DNA of 64,000 nt, taken from assembly GCF_023617245.1 (NCBI RefSeq), contig NZ_CP067396.1, forward strand, positions 1,798,001 to 1,862,000, read 5' to 3'. Made by a program: the position numbers and the translations under genes. The stretch is from Lysobacter enzymogenes (GTDB taxonomy: Bacteria; Pseudomonadota; Gammaproteobacteria; Xanthomonadales; Xanthomonadaceae). Positions within the stretch are counted from its first letter, which is position 1. The number at the start of each line of letters is the position of its first letter. Shown here one piece after another: positions 35,773-46,198 of this stretch. The notes below the pieces were generated by a model. It was given only the letters and a program-made list of their open reading frames with translations. It did not search any database and was not told the origin of the DNA.

Positions 35773-36825
35773 GTGCCCACCTGGCTAGTGACCGGCGGCG
35801 CCGGTTTCATCGGCGGCAACTTCGTCCTCGACGCGGTGCGCCGCGGCGTCAAGGTCGTCAATCTCGACCTGCTCACCTACGCCGGCAACCGCGACACCCT
35901 GGCGCCGCTGGACGGCGAGGCGGGGCACGCGTTCGTCCAGGGCGACATCGGCGACGCCGGGCTGGTCGGGCGGCTGCTGGCCGAGCACCGCCCGGACGCC
36001 ATCGTCAACTTCGCCGCCGAGAGCCATGTCGACCGCTCCATCGACGGCCCGGCCGCGTTCGTGCATACCAACGTGGTCGGCACGCTGAGCCTGCTGGAGC
36101 AGGCGCGCGATTATTGGAAGTCGCTCGACGCCGCCGGTCGCGACGGGTTCCGGTTCCTGCACGTGTCCACCGACGAGGTCTACGGCTCGCTCGGCGAGAA
36201 CGGCAAGTTCAGCGAGACCACGGCGTACGCGCCGAATTCGCCGTATTCCGCGTCCAAGGCGGCTTCCGACCATCTGGTGCGGGCGTTCCACCACACCTAC
36301 GGCCTGCCGACGCTGACCACCAACTGCTCCAACAACTACGGCCCGTACCAATTCCCGGAAAAGCTCATCCCGCTGGTGATCGCCAAGGCCCTCGCCGGCG
36401 AGGCCTTGCCGGTGTACGGCGACGGCATGAACGTGCGCGACTGGCTGTACGTGGGCGACCACTGCGCGGCGATCGCGCGCGTGCTCGAGGCCGGGCGGGT
36501 CGGCGAGACCTACAACGTCGGCGGCGACGCCGAGCGTCCCAATCTGACCGTGGTCAAGACCATCTGCGCGCTGCTCGACGCGCGCCGCCCGCTCGCCGAC
36601 GGCCGCGCGCGCGAGTCGCTGATCGCCTTCGTCGCCGATCGTCCGGGTCACGACCGCCGCTACGCCATCGATGCGTCCAAGCTCAAGAACGAACTCGGCT
36701 GGGCGCCGACGGTGACCTTCGAACAAGGCATCGAGCGCACCGTCGAGTGGTACCTGAGCAACCAAGAGTGGGTGCGGCGCGTGCTCGACGGCAGCTATCG
36801 GCTCGAGCGCATCGGCCAGGCCTGA
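35773..36825 (+). CDS. rfbB: dTDP-glucose 4,6-dehydratase
   Basis: Protein of 350 residues of the extended SDR family. The start is GTG 35773, with AAGGAG 8 nt upstream; upstream in-frame sequence is Arg/Ala-rich and not coding-like. The NAD-binding GGAGFIGG is at residues 8-15. Catalytic elements are STDEVYGSLG and Y-x3-K in YSASKAASDHLVRAF. YGPYQFPEKLIPL and GDGMNVRDWLYVGDHC are RfbB hallmarks. It converts dTDP-glucose to dTDP-4-keto-6-deoxyglucose, the second step of dTDP-L-rhamnose synthesis. First gene of the rfbBACD operon, which supplies rhamnose for LPS or exopolysaccharide. Confidence 0.96.
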   Translation: MPTWLVTGGAGFIGGNFVLDAVRRGVKVVNLDLLTYAGNRDTLAPLDGEAGHAFVQGDIGDAGLVGRLLAEHRPDAIVNFAAESHVDRSIDGPAAFVHTNVVGTLSLLEQARDYWKSLDAAGRDGFRFLHVSTDEVYGSLGENGKFSETTAYAPNSPYSASKAASDHLVRAFHHTYGLPTLTTNCSNNYGPYQFPEKLIPLVIAKALAGEALPVYGDGMNVRDWLYVGDHCAAIARVLEAGRVGETYNVGGDAERPNLTVVKTICALLDARRPLADGRARESLIAFVADRPGHDRRYAIDASKLKNELGWAPTVTFEQGIERTVEWYLSNQEWVRRVLDGSYRLERIGQA

Positions 36826-36860
36826 GCGGTGACGATCCGCAGTTTCCAAGGGGACACGCA

Positions 36861-37745
36861 ATGAACCGCAAGGGCATCATCCTGGCCGGCGGCTCCGGCA
36901 CCCGGCTGTATCCGATCACCCAGGCGATCAGCAAGCAGCTGCTGCCGGTGTACGACAAGCCGATGATCTATTACCCGCTGAGCGTGCTGATGCTGGCGGG
37001 CATCCGCGAGGTGCTGGTGATCAACACCCCGCACGAGCAGCCGCTGTTCCAGCACTTGCTCGGCGACGGCTCGCAGTGGGGCATGCGCATCGAGTACGCG
37101 GTCCAGCCCAGTCCCGACGGGCTGGCCCAGGCCTATCTGATCGGCCGCGATTTCGTCGCCGGCGAGCCGAGCTGCCTGGTGCTGGGCGACAACATCTTCC
37201 ACGGTCCCGGCCTGACCGCGATCCTCAAGCGCGCCGACGCGCGCCGCGAGGGCGCGACCGTGTTCGGTTACTGGGTCAGCGATCCCGAGCGCTACGGCGT
37301 GGCCGAGTTCGACGCCGAAGGCCGGGTGATCGGGCTGGAGGAAAAGCCGCTCAAGCCGCGCTCGCGCTATGCGGTCACCGGCCTGTACTTCTACGACGGC
37401 CGCGCCAGCGACTTCGCCGCCCAGCTCAAGCCGTCCGCGCGCGGCGAGCTGGAGATCACCGACCTCAACCGCAAGTACCTCGACGAGGGCTCGCTGCACC
37501 TGGAGCAGCTCGGCCGCGGCTACGCCTGGCTCGACACCGGCACCCACCAGTCGCTGCTGGAAGCGTCCAACTTCATCGAGACCATCGAGACCCGCCAGGG
37601 CCTGCGCATCTGCTGCCCGGAGGAGGTCGCCTACGGCAACGGCTGGATCGACGCGGGACAACTCACCGACCTGGCCCGGCCGTTGATCAAGAACGGCTAC
37701 GGCCAATACCTGCTCAGCCTGATCGAACGCGGCCCGGTGCCGTGA
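36861..37745 (+). CDS. rfbA: Glucose-1-phosphate thymidylyltransferase
   Basis: Protein of 294 residues. The nucleotidyltransferase signature GIILAGGSGTRLYPITQA is at the N-terminus with the catalytic region SKQLLPVYDKPMIYYPLSVL. Further RfbA blocks are VLGDNIFHGPGL, VFGYWVSDPERYGV, EEKPLKPRSRYAVTGLYFYD and ELEITDLNRKYL. It makes dTDP-glucose from dTTP and glucose-1-phosphate. It starts 35 bp after rfbB, with an AAGGGG upstream. Confidence 0.97.
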   Translation: MNRKGIILAGGSGTRLYPITQAISKQLLPVYDKPMIYYPLSVLMLAGIREVLVINTPHEQPLFQHLLGDGSQWGMRIEYAVQPSPDGLAQAYLIGRDFVAGEPSCLVLGDNIFHGPGLTAILKRADARREGATVFGYWVSDPERYGVAEFDAEGRVIGLEEKPLKPRSRYAVTGLYFYDGRASDFAAQLKPSARGELEITDLNRKYLDEGSLHLEQLGRGYAWLDTGTHQSLLEASNFIETIETRQGLRICCPEEVAYGNGWIDAGQLTDLARPLIKNGYGQYLLSLIERGPVP

Positions 37746-37779
37746 GCGGCGGGCCGCGGCGACGCAAGCGACGTACCCC

Positions 37780-38337
37780 ATGAAAATCATCGATACCGAT
37801 CTGCCCGGCTGCCGGGTGCTGGAACCGCAAGTGTTCGGCGACGCGCGCGGCTTCTTCTACGAGTCCTTCAACCAGGACAAGCTCGACGCCGCCGGCCTGC
37901 GCCTGCGCTTCGTCCAGGGCAACGTGTCCTCGTCCGCGCGCGGCGTGCTGCGCGGATTGCATTACCAGTGGCCCAAGCCGCAGGGCAAGCTGGTCAGCGT
38001 GCTCGACGGCGAAGTCTGGGACGTGGCGGTCGACATCCGTCGCGGCTCGCCGCACTTCGGCCGCTGGACCGCGGTGGTGCTCAGCGCCGAGAACAAGCGC
38101 CACTTCTGGGTGCCGGAAGGCTTCGCCCACGGCTTCGTCGTGCTCAGCGAGCGGGCCACCTTCAGTTATCTGTGCACCAACACCTACGACGCCCAGGCCG
38201 AAGTCGGCCTGCGCTGGGACGATCCGGACCTCGGCGTGGACTGGCCGGTCAGCGAACCGCTGCTGTCGGCCAAGGACCAGGCCGCGCTGTGGTTGCGCGA
38301 CGTGCCCGAAGACCGCCTGCCGGTCTACGCGCCATGA
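37780..38337 (+). CDS. rfbC: dTDP-4-dehydrorhamnose 3,5-epimerase
   Basis: Protein of 185 residues with the RmlC cupin fold. Signatures include DARGFFYESFNQDKL, GVLRGLHYQWPKPQGKLVSVL (catalytic His) and FWVPEGFAHGFVVLS. It epimerises dTDP-4-keto-6-deoxyglucose at C3 and C5. The gene starts 34 bp after rfbA and its stop overlaps the rfbD start as ATGA, so rfbC and rfbD are coupled. Confidence 0.97.
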   Translation: MKIIDTDLPGCRVLEPQVFGDARGFFYESFNQDKLDAAGLRLRFVQGNVSSSARGVLRGLHYQWPKPQGKLVSVLDGEVWDVAVDIRRGSPHFGRWTAVVLSAENKRHFWVPEGFAHGFVVLSERATFSYLCTNTYDAQAEVGLRWDDPDLGVDWPVSEPLLSAKDQAALWLRDVPEDRLPVYAP

Positions 38338-39236
38338 GCCTGGGCCGGGTGTTGGTGGTCGGCGGCGACGGCCAGCTCGGTGTCGAATTGCGCCGGCGCC
38401 TGGCCGCCGACGCCGCGCAGGTGCTGGCGACCACGCGCAGCGGCCGGCTCGCCGACGGCGGCGCCTGCGAGGCGCTGGACCTGGGCGAGGCCGAGGCGAT
38501 CGCGCCGTTGCTGCGGCGCCTGCGTCCGGATCACGTGGTCAACGCCGCGGCCTACACCGCGGTGGACCGCGCCGAATCCGAACCGGCGCTGGCGCAAGCG
38601 ATCAACGCCGTCGCGCCGGGGCGGCTGGCGCAGGCCTGCGCCGCGCTCGATATCGGCCTGATCCACTTTTCCACCGACTACGTCTTCGACGGCCGCGGCC
38701 AGCGTCCGTACCGCGAGGACGACGCGACCGCGCCGCTCAACGTCTACGGCCGCAGCAAGCTCGACGGCGAACGCGCCGTCGCCGCCAGCGGGGCGCGCCA
38801 TCTGATCCTGCGCACGGCCTGGGTGTACGCGGCGGATCATGGCCACAACTTCCTGCGCACCATGCTGCGCCTGGGCGGCGAGCGCGAGGAACTGCGCGTG
38901 GTCGCCGACCAGCGCGGCTCGCCGACCCCGACCTGGCTGCTGGCCGACGCGGTCGCGCGGATTCTCGAACGCGGCATCGCCGAGCCGGGCGTGCGCCACC
39001 TCGCCGCCGCGGGCGAGACCACCTGGCACGGCTTCGCCGAGGCGATCTTCGCCGAGGCGGTCGCCGACGGCAGGCTGGCGCGCGCGCCGCGGGTGCTGCC
39101 GATCGCGACCGCCGAGTACCCGACGCCGGCGCAGCGGCCGGCGTATTCGGTGCTGGATACGCGGTCGTTGCGCGAGGAGTACGGGTTGGAACTGCCGGAT
39201 TGGCGCGAGGGGCTGCGGGTGGCGATGGCGCGGTGA
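38334..39236 (+). CDS. rfbD: dTDP-4-dehydrorhamnose reductase
   Basis: Protein of 300 residues. It has the Rossmann GGDGQLGVELRRRL, HVVNAAAYTAVDRAESEP, the catalytic STDYVFDG and Y-x3-K in YGRSKLDGERAV, and GSPTPTWLLADAV. It reduces the 4-keto intermediate to dTDP-L-rhamnose using NAD(P)H. Last gene of the operon; a bidirectional terminator lies at 39460-39487. The fourth gene completes a self-contained rhamnose donor pathway. Confidence 0.95.
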   Translation: MSLGRVLVVGGDGQLGVELRRRLAADAAQVLATTRSGRLADGGACEALDLGEAEAIAPLLRRLRPDHVVNAAAYTAVDRAESEPALAQAINAVAPGRLAQACAALDIGLIHFSTDYVFDGRGQRPYREDDATAPLNVYGRSKLDGERAVAASGARHLILRTAWVYAADHGHNFLRTMLRLGGEREELRVVADQRGSPTPTWLLADAVARILERGIAEPGVRHLAAAGETTWHGFAEAIFAEAVADGRLARAPRVLPIATAEYPTPAQRPAYSVLDTRSLREEYGLELPDWREGLRVAMAR

Positions 39237-39340
39237 GCGCTCTGCGTTTGCCGGTCTTGCGCGCGAGTCGGTCGCAGCCGTTGTACGCGCTGTGCAAGCG
39301 GCGACCGCGGGGTAGCCGGTTGCGTCGTATGTGCGGTATC

Positions 39341-39421
39341 GCGGTCGCGGCTCGCGCCGCTCCTACAGTCGCAAACGCCGCTACCCGAAGCCCCTGTAGG
39401 AGCGGCGCGAGCCGCGACCGC
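39341..39421. repeat. REP-type palindromic element (GTAGGAGC family)
   Basis: Two perfect 28-bp inverted arms (39341-39368 and 39394-39421) with CTGTAGGAGCGGCGCGAGCC-type sequence flank a 25-bp centre. Similar elements recur at 46003, 47466 and 50257. It occupies the gap between the rfbD and POT genes. Confidence 0.9.
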
Positions 39422-39459
39422 GCTGCCGCCGGTCGCGCCGTGACTACCGGTCGAAAACG

Positions 39460-39487
39460 AAAAAGGGCGCCCGCGGGCGCCCTTTTT
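39460..39487. terminator. Bidirectional terminator between rfbD and the POT transporter gene
   Basis: A near-perfect palindrome of the form A5-GGGCGCCCG-CGGGCGCCC-T5 lies between convergent genes. It supplies a T-run on either strand. Confidence 0.9.
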
Positions 39488-39507
39488 CTATTTCCCGAAC
39501 CGCAAGC

Positions 39508-41286
39508 TCACTGCACCCCGTGCATCCACCGCTTCAACCACGGCGACAGCAGCAGGAACGCCACGCCCGAGCCGATCCCGAGCCAGGTCAGCATCGAGAA
39601 CAGTTCGCCGTACTTGAGCGAGGCGGCGGCCATGTCGATCGCGCCGCCTGCGGGAATCTCGACCGAGGCGATCTTCGCCAGCTGCGCCGCCAGCACTTCC
39701 GAGAACGCGGTCGACAACCAGAACGCGCCCATCATCAGCCCGACCACGCGCGCCACCGACAGCTGGGTCACCGCCGACAGGCCCAGCGGCGACAGGCACA
39801 TCTCGCCGACTTCGAGCACGAAGTAGGCCAGCACCAGATACCACACGCTGGCCAGTTCGCCGCCGCCGGAGATCTTGGCCGCGGCGACCAGCGGCAGGAA
39901 CGACAGGCCGGCGAGGATCAGGCCCAGCGACATCGTCACCGGCTTGCTCGGGTTGCGCCCGCGCCGCGCCAGCCACGGCCACAGCCACGAGAACAGCGGC
40001 GCCAGCACCACCAGGAAGAACGGGCCCAGGTAGGTCAGCGAGCCGGCGGTCTGCGGCACCAGCACCACGTCGTGCGCGGTGGCCAGGGCCAGGCCCAGCA
40101 CCAGCAATGCGATCAGCGCCTTGGCCAATCCGCCGCGGCCGCGGTCGCTGGCCATCAGCGCGGCCACCATCAGCACCGGGCTCGCGGCCATCGAGAACAA
40201 GGACCACGGCAGCGGCGGCTTGTAGCCGGCGGCGGCGACCACGCCGAACATGTCCTTGGTCATCAGCCGGTCGTTGAAGGTCACCCACGAGCCGTAGGTC
40301 TGCTCGTACAGGGTGAAGAAGATCAGCACCGCCAGGATCAGCACCACCAGCGCCAGCATCTGCTCGCGCTGGATCTTGGTGCACTGGCGGGCGATGAAAC
40401 CGAAGAACCAGATCAGGAACACCAGCAAGGTGGCGAGCATGATCGCCAGCGCCGCGGTGAAGCTGAGGTCGCCGAGTTGGAGCGTGACCTGCGAGGCGAA
40501 CTGGATCGTGCCCCACAGCACCAGCACGCCGCCGGCGCTGCCGAGGTAGATCCAGGCTTCGCGCGAGAGGCCGTTGAGCTTTTCGCGCAGCCGCGCCGGT
40601 TCGGCCGGCTCGGCGTGGCCGTGCAGGTAGCGCTGGCCCCACAGGAACGTCGCCAGCCCCGCGACCATGCCGATGCCGGCGGCGCCGAAGCCGTACTTCC
40701 AGCCGTAGGTCTCGCCGAGGAAGGCGCAGATCAGCGAGGAGAACAACGCGCCGACGTTGATGCCGGCGTAGAACAGGGTGAAGCCCGAATCGCGGCGCGG
40801 ATCGTCCTGGGCGTAGAGCTTGCCGACGATGGTGGAGATGTTCGGCTTGAGGAAACCGACGCCGGCGATGATCAGCGCCAGCGACAGGTAGAACACCTGC
40901 ATCGCGACTTCGTCGCGCACCACCTTGCCGTTCACCAGCTTCGCCGCGTGGCCTTCGTAGGCCATGCCCAGGTGGCCGAGCACCAGCAGTACGCCGCCGA
41001 GCACCACTGCCTTGCGCATGCCCAGATAACGGTCGGCGATCAGGCCGCCGATCACCGGCACCGCATAGACCAGGCCGCCGTAGGCGCCGATCAGGTCGTA
41101 GCCGGCGTCGTCGCCGAACAGGTGGTACTTGAGCAGGTACAACAGCAGCAGCGCCTTCATCCCGTAGAACGAGAAGCGCTCCCACATTTCGGTGAAGAAG
41201 CAGACGTACAGGCCCTTGGGATGGCCGAGGAAGTCGTCGTCGCGGGCGGCGGCGAGGGCGGAAGAGGCGGGGCTTGCTGCGGGCAC
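39508..41286 (-). CDS. POT family proton-dependent oligopeptide transporter
   Basis: Membrane protein of about 592 residues with a dozen or more hydrophobic segments. POT/PTR hallmarks are FFTEMWERFSFYGMKALL (the E-x-x-E/R-F-x-Y-G motif), GGLIADRYLGMRKAV, GIGVGFLKPN-like AGVGFLKPNISTIVG and FTLFYAGINVGALFS. It imports di- and tripeptides with protons. The start is uncertain: no ATG has a good ribosome site. I choose GTG 41286 because it gives a normal-length N-terminus before DFLGHPKGLYV and lies about 37 bp after a TATACT -10 (41323-41328, minus). An ATG at 41352 would place that -10 inside the gene. Confidence 0.88.
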   Translation of the reverse strand: MPAASPASSALAAARDDDFLGHPKGLYVCFFTEMWERFSFYGMKALLLLYLLKYHLFGDDAGYDLIGAYGGLVYAVPVIGGLIADRYLGMRKAVVLGGVLLVLGHLGMAYEGHAAKLVNGKVVRDEVAMQVFYLSLALIIAGVGFLKPNISTIVGKLYAQDDPRRDSGFTLFYAGINVGALFSSLICAFLGETYGWKYGFGAAGIGMVAGLATFLWGQRYLHGHAEPAEPARLREKLNGLSREAWIYLGSAGGVLVLWGTIQFASQVTLQLGDLSFTAALAIMLATLLVFLIWFFGFIARQCTKIQREQMLALVVLILAVLIFFTLYEQTYGSWVTFNDRLMTKDMFGVVAAAGYKPPLPWSLFSMAASPVLMVAALMASDRGRGGLAKALIALLVLGLALATAHDVVLVPQTAGSLTYLGPFFLVVLAPLFSWLWPWLARRGRNPSKPVTMSLGLILAGLSFLPLVAAAKISGGGELASVWYLVLAYFVLEVGEMCLSPLGLSAVTQLSVARVVGLMMGAFWLSTAFSEVLAAQLAKIASVEIPAGGAIDMAAASLKYGELFSMLTWLGIGSGVAFLLLSPWLKRWMHGVQ

Positions 41287-41404
41287 TAGCGAAGGTCCGG
41301 TCGGCGCCAGGCGGGAGGGCGGAGTATAGGCCGCGCCGGCCGGCGCAGGCATGGGCGGCTTTGACGGGGCTGCGACAGGGACTCTCGATGGGTCGGACTC
41401 CCGT

Positions 41405-41512
41405 GGGAGGGACTTCAGTCCCGACGCTTTTCGGCCCGATCGCCGGCAAACCCTGGCGCCTCGCAAGCCCGATCCCGGCGGGGACAAAGGCATCGGGACT
41501 GAAGTCCCTCCC
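41405..41512. repeat. Inverted repeat of the GGGAGGG-TTCAG family
   Basis: Perfect 20-bp arms at 41405-41424 (GGGAGGGACTTCAGTCCCGA) and 41493-41512 face each other across 68 bp. The same motif, in diverged form, recurs at 52985-53384. It lies in the 458-bp gap between the divergent POT and OPT genes, which otherwise holds their promoters and no gene. Confidence 0.85.
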
Positions 41513-41744
41513 GCCTGAAGCAGTCCCGGCTCGGCCGGGATGGCCGCAATTCCCGAAATGCCCCGGGAAAACCGCCTGTTCATTCGAACGCGCGGGCTTT
41601 TGCCCAATCCCGCTTTTTGCCGCAGTGCACTTTTACAGGCGGGCGCAACGGATGCGATCATCGGCGGATTGCCCCGCTGCCGGCCCGCCGGACGAGCGTT
41701 CGCATACACCGCCGCATGCCCGCCCACCCGCGATGGAGACGCCG

Positions 41745-43703
41745 ATGGCCTCACCCGCCAAGCAGCCCCAATTGACCTTCCGCGCCGTCCTGCTCTCCGT
41801 GTTTCTCGCGGTGATCCTGGCCGCCGCCAACGCTTACCTGGGCCTGTTCGCCGGCCTGACCATCGCCACCGCGATCCCGGCCGCGGTGATCTCCATGGCC
41901 GTGCTGCGCCTGCTCGGCGGCGGCACCATCCTGGAGAACAACATCGTCCAGACCGGCGCCTCGGCCGGCTCGTCGATCGCCGCCGGCGTGATCTTCACCA
42001 TTCCGGCGCTGGTGATCCTGGGCTACTGGCAGGACTTCCGGTATTCGTGGGTGCTCGCCATCGCCGGCCTCGGCGGCCTGCTCGGCGTGCTGTTCTCGGT
42101 GCCGCTGCGGCGCTCGATGATCGTCGAAGACCCGCTGCCGTTCCCCGAAGGCAAGGCCGCGGCCGAAGTGCTCAAGGCCGGCGAGAACCCGGGCCCGGGC
42201 ATGAAGATCCTCGGACTGGCCGGCGCCATCGGCGCGCTGCTCAAGCTCGCCGCCGAAAGCGGCATGAAGCTGATCCCGGACAACGCCGTGGTCTCGGGCT
42301 TCATGGGCAAGTACCTGGGCTACATGGGCACCAACCTGTCGCCGGCGCTGATCGGCGTGGGCTACATCGTCGGCCTCAACGTCGGCATCGTGGTGGTGTC
42401 CGGCTCGATCCTGTCGTGGCAGTTCGCGATTCCGATCTACCACATGTTCTTCCTCGACTCCGACCCGGCGCTGGCGGCGAAGATCGCCGGCGGCAGCGCG
42501 GCCGACATCGGCGGCGCGATCTGGTCGGCGAAGGTGCGCTACCTCGGCGTCGGCACCATGCTGATCGGCGGTGTGTGGACGTTGTTCTCGCTGCGCAAGT
42601 CGCTGCTGTCGGGGGTCAAGAGCGGCCTGGCCGCGGCGCGCAAGAGCGCGGCGGTCGGCGAAGTCGCCGAAACCGACCGCGACCTGCCGATGAAGTGGAT
42701 GCTGGTCGCCCTGGTCGGCTTCGTGCTGCCGCTGCTGTTGCTGTACCAGGCCATCGTCGGCAACTGGTTCGTCAGCGTGCCGATGACCATCATCATGATC
42801 GTCGCCGGCTTCCTGTTCGTATCGGTGTCGGCGTACCTGGCCGGTTTGATCGGCTCGTCGAACAACCCGGTCTCGGGCATCACCATCTCCACCATCCTGT
42901 TCGCCTCGGCGGTGCTGGTGCTGATGCTGGGCCGCGATTCGCCCATCGGCGCGGTCGCCGCGATCATGATCGGCGCGGTGGTGTGCTGCGCCGCAGCCGT
43001 CGGCGGCGACAACCTGCAAGACCTCAAGGCCGGCTACATCGTCGGCGCGACGCCGTGGAAGCAGCAGCTGATGCTCGGCATCGGCGCGTTCTCGTGCGCG
43101 CTGATCATGGCGCCGGTGCTGAACCTGCTCGCCGCCGCCTACGGCATCGGCGCGCCGACGCCGGAACACCCGAACGCGCTGGCCGCGCCGCAGGCCACGC
43201 TGATGGCCTCGGTCGCCAAGGGCCTGTTCGGCGGCGAGCTGCCGTGGACGATGATCGGCATCGGCGCCGGCATCGGCGCGATCATCATCGCCTTCGACGA
43301 GTGGCTGAAGTCGCGCAAGGCCAAGTTCCGCGTGCCGGTGCTGGCCGCGGCGATCGGCATCTACCTGCCGCTGGAGCTGATGGTGCCGATCTTCCTCGGC
43401 GGCCTGCTCTCGCACATCGTCGGCCGCCGTCGCGGCCTGACCGCGAACAGCAGCGAAGAGGAAAGCGACCGTGTGCACCGACCAGGCACCCTGTTCGCCG
43501 CCGGCCTGATCACCGGCGAGGCGCTGATGGGCATCGCCATCGCGTTCCCGATCGTGATCACCAGCGACCGCAACGTGCTGGCGCTGCCGGAGCAGTTCCA
43601 CTTCGGCCCGCTGGTCGGCCTGGCGGTGTTGGCGGCGGTGGTCTGGCTGTTCTACCGCAGCAGCAAGAACGCGGCCACGCCGGCCGCGGCCGCGCACGAC
43701 TGA
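41745..43703 (+). CDS. OPT family oligopeptide transporter
   Basis: Membrane protein of 652 residues with many hydrophobic helices. It opens with LTFRAVLLSVFLAVILAAANAYLGLFAGLT. OPT-family blocks include ISMAVLRLLGGGTILENNIVQTGASAGSS, PLRRSMIVEDPLPFPEG, AAAVGGDNLQDLKAGYIVGATPW and FLGGLLSHIVGR. OPT proteins import peptides or metal-peptide conjugates. The start at ATG 41745 has GGAG 6 nt upstream; an in-frame ATG at 41733 lacks one. It is divergent from the POT gene and is followed by a secreted peptidase, forming a peptide-use neighbourhood. Confidence 0.9.
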   Translation: MASPAKQPQLTFRAVLLSVFLAVILAAANAYLGLFAGLTIATAIPAAVISMAVLRLLGGGTILENNIVQTGASAGSSIAAGVIFTIPALVILGYWQDFRYSWVLAIAGLGGLLGVLFSVPLRRSMIVEDPLPFPEGKAAAEVLKAGENPGPGMKILGLAGAIGALLKLAAESGMKLIPDNAVVSGFMGKYLGYMGTNLSPALIGVGYIVGLNVGIVVVSGSILSWQFAIPIYHMFFLDSDPALAAKIAGGSAADIGGAIWSAKVRYLGVGTMLIGGVWTLFSLRKSLLSGVKSGLAAARKSAAVGEVAETDRDLPMKWMLVALVGFVLPLLLLYQAIVGNWFVSVPMTIIMIVAGFLFVSVSAYLAGLIGSSNNPVSGITISTILFASAVLVLMLGRDSPIGAVAAIMIGAVVCCAAAVGGDNLQDLKAGYIVGATPWKQQLMLGIGAFSCALIMAPVLNLLAAAYGIGAPTPEHPNALAAPQATLMASVAKGLFGGELPWTMIGIGAGIGAIIIAFDEWLKSRKAKFRVPVLAAAIGIYLPLELMVPIFLGGLLSHIVGRRRGLTANSSEEESDRVHRPGTLFAAGLITGEALMGIAIAFPIVITSDRNVLALPEQFHFGPLVGLAVLAAVVWLFYRSSKNAATPAAAAHD

Positions 43704-43707
43704 GTTT

Positions 43708-43743
43708 GCGCGACGGCCCGGCAGCGATGCCGGGCCGTCGCGC
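43708..43743 (+). terminator. Long hairpin after the OPT gene
   Basis: Perfect 16-bp stem (GCGCGACGGCCCGGCA and complement) with a GCGA tetraloop, 5 bp after the stop codon. No T-tract beyond TT. Confidence 0.7.
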
Positions 43744-43830
43744 GTTCGCCCTCATCGATTCCGCTCGCCCGGCCGCGCTTCGCGCCGCCGCTTCCCGCAT
43801 CGATCACCGTTCACCGTTCAGAGGTTCGCC

Positions 43831-45912
<2,082 letters not shown>

Positions 45913-45935
45913 GCGACGCCGTCGCGCGCATGCGG

Positions 45936-45967
45936 GAAGGCCGCCTTCGGGCGGCCTTCGTGTTTTT
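45936..45967 (+). terminator. Rho-independent terminator of the S9 peptidase gene
   Basis: Stem GAAGGCCGCC/GGCGGCCTTC with a TTCG loop, then GTGTTTTT. Confidence 0.92.
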
Positions 45968-46002
45968 GTTTGTATCCGATCGCCGCGTCGGTTCGTCTCC
46001 GA

Positions 46003-46089
46003 CTGTAGGAGCGACGCAAGTCGCGACCGTGCAACCGCACATACGACGCAAGCGCGATGTCGCGGTCGCGGATCGCGCCGCTCCTACAG
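46003..46089. repeat. REP-type palindromic element (GTAGGAGC family)
   Basis: Outer arms CTGTAGGAGCGACGCAAGTC (46003 onward) and its near complement ending CGCTCCTACAG (46089). Diverged relative to the copy at 39341. Confidence 0.85.
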
Positions 46090-46198
46090 GGGCTTCGGCC
46101 TCAGCGCGTTACCTGAACTCGCGTCGCGGCACCATCGGGCCTTGCCCGTGCGGGCCGATCCGAAGTAAAAGCGTGGACGCCTTCGAGGGGAAGCCCGC

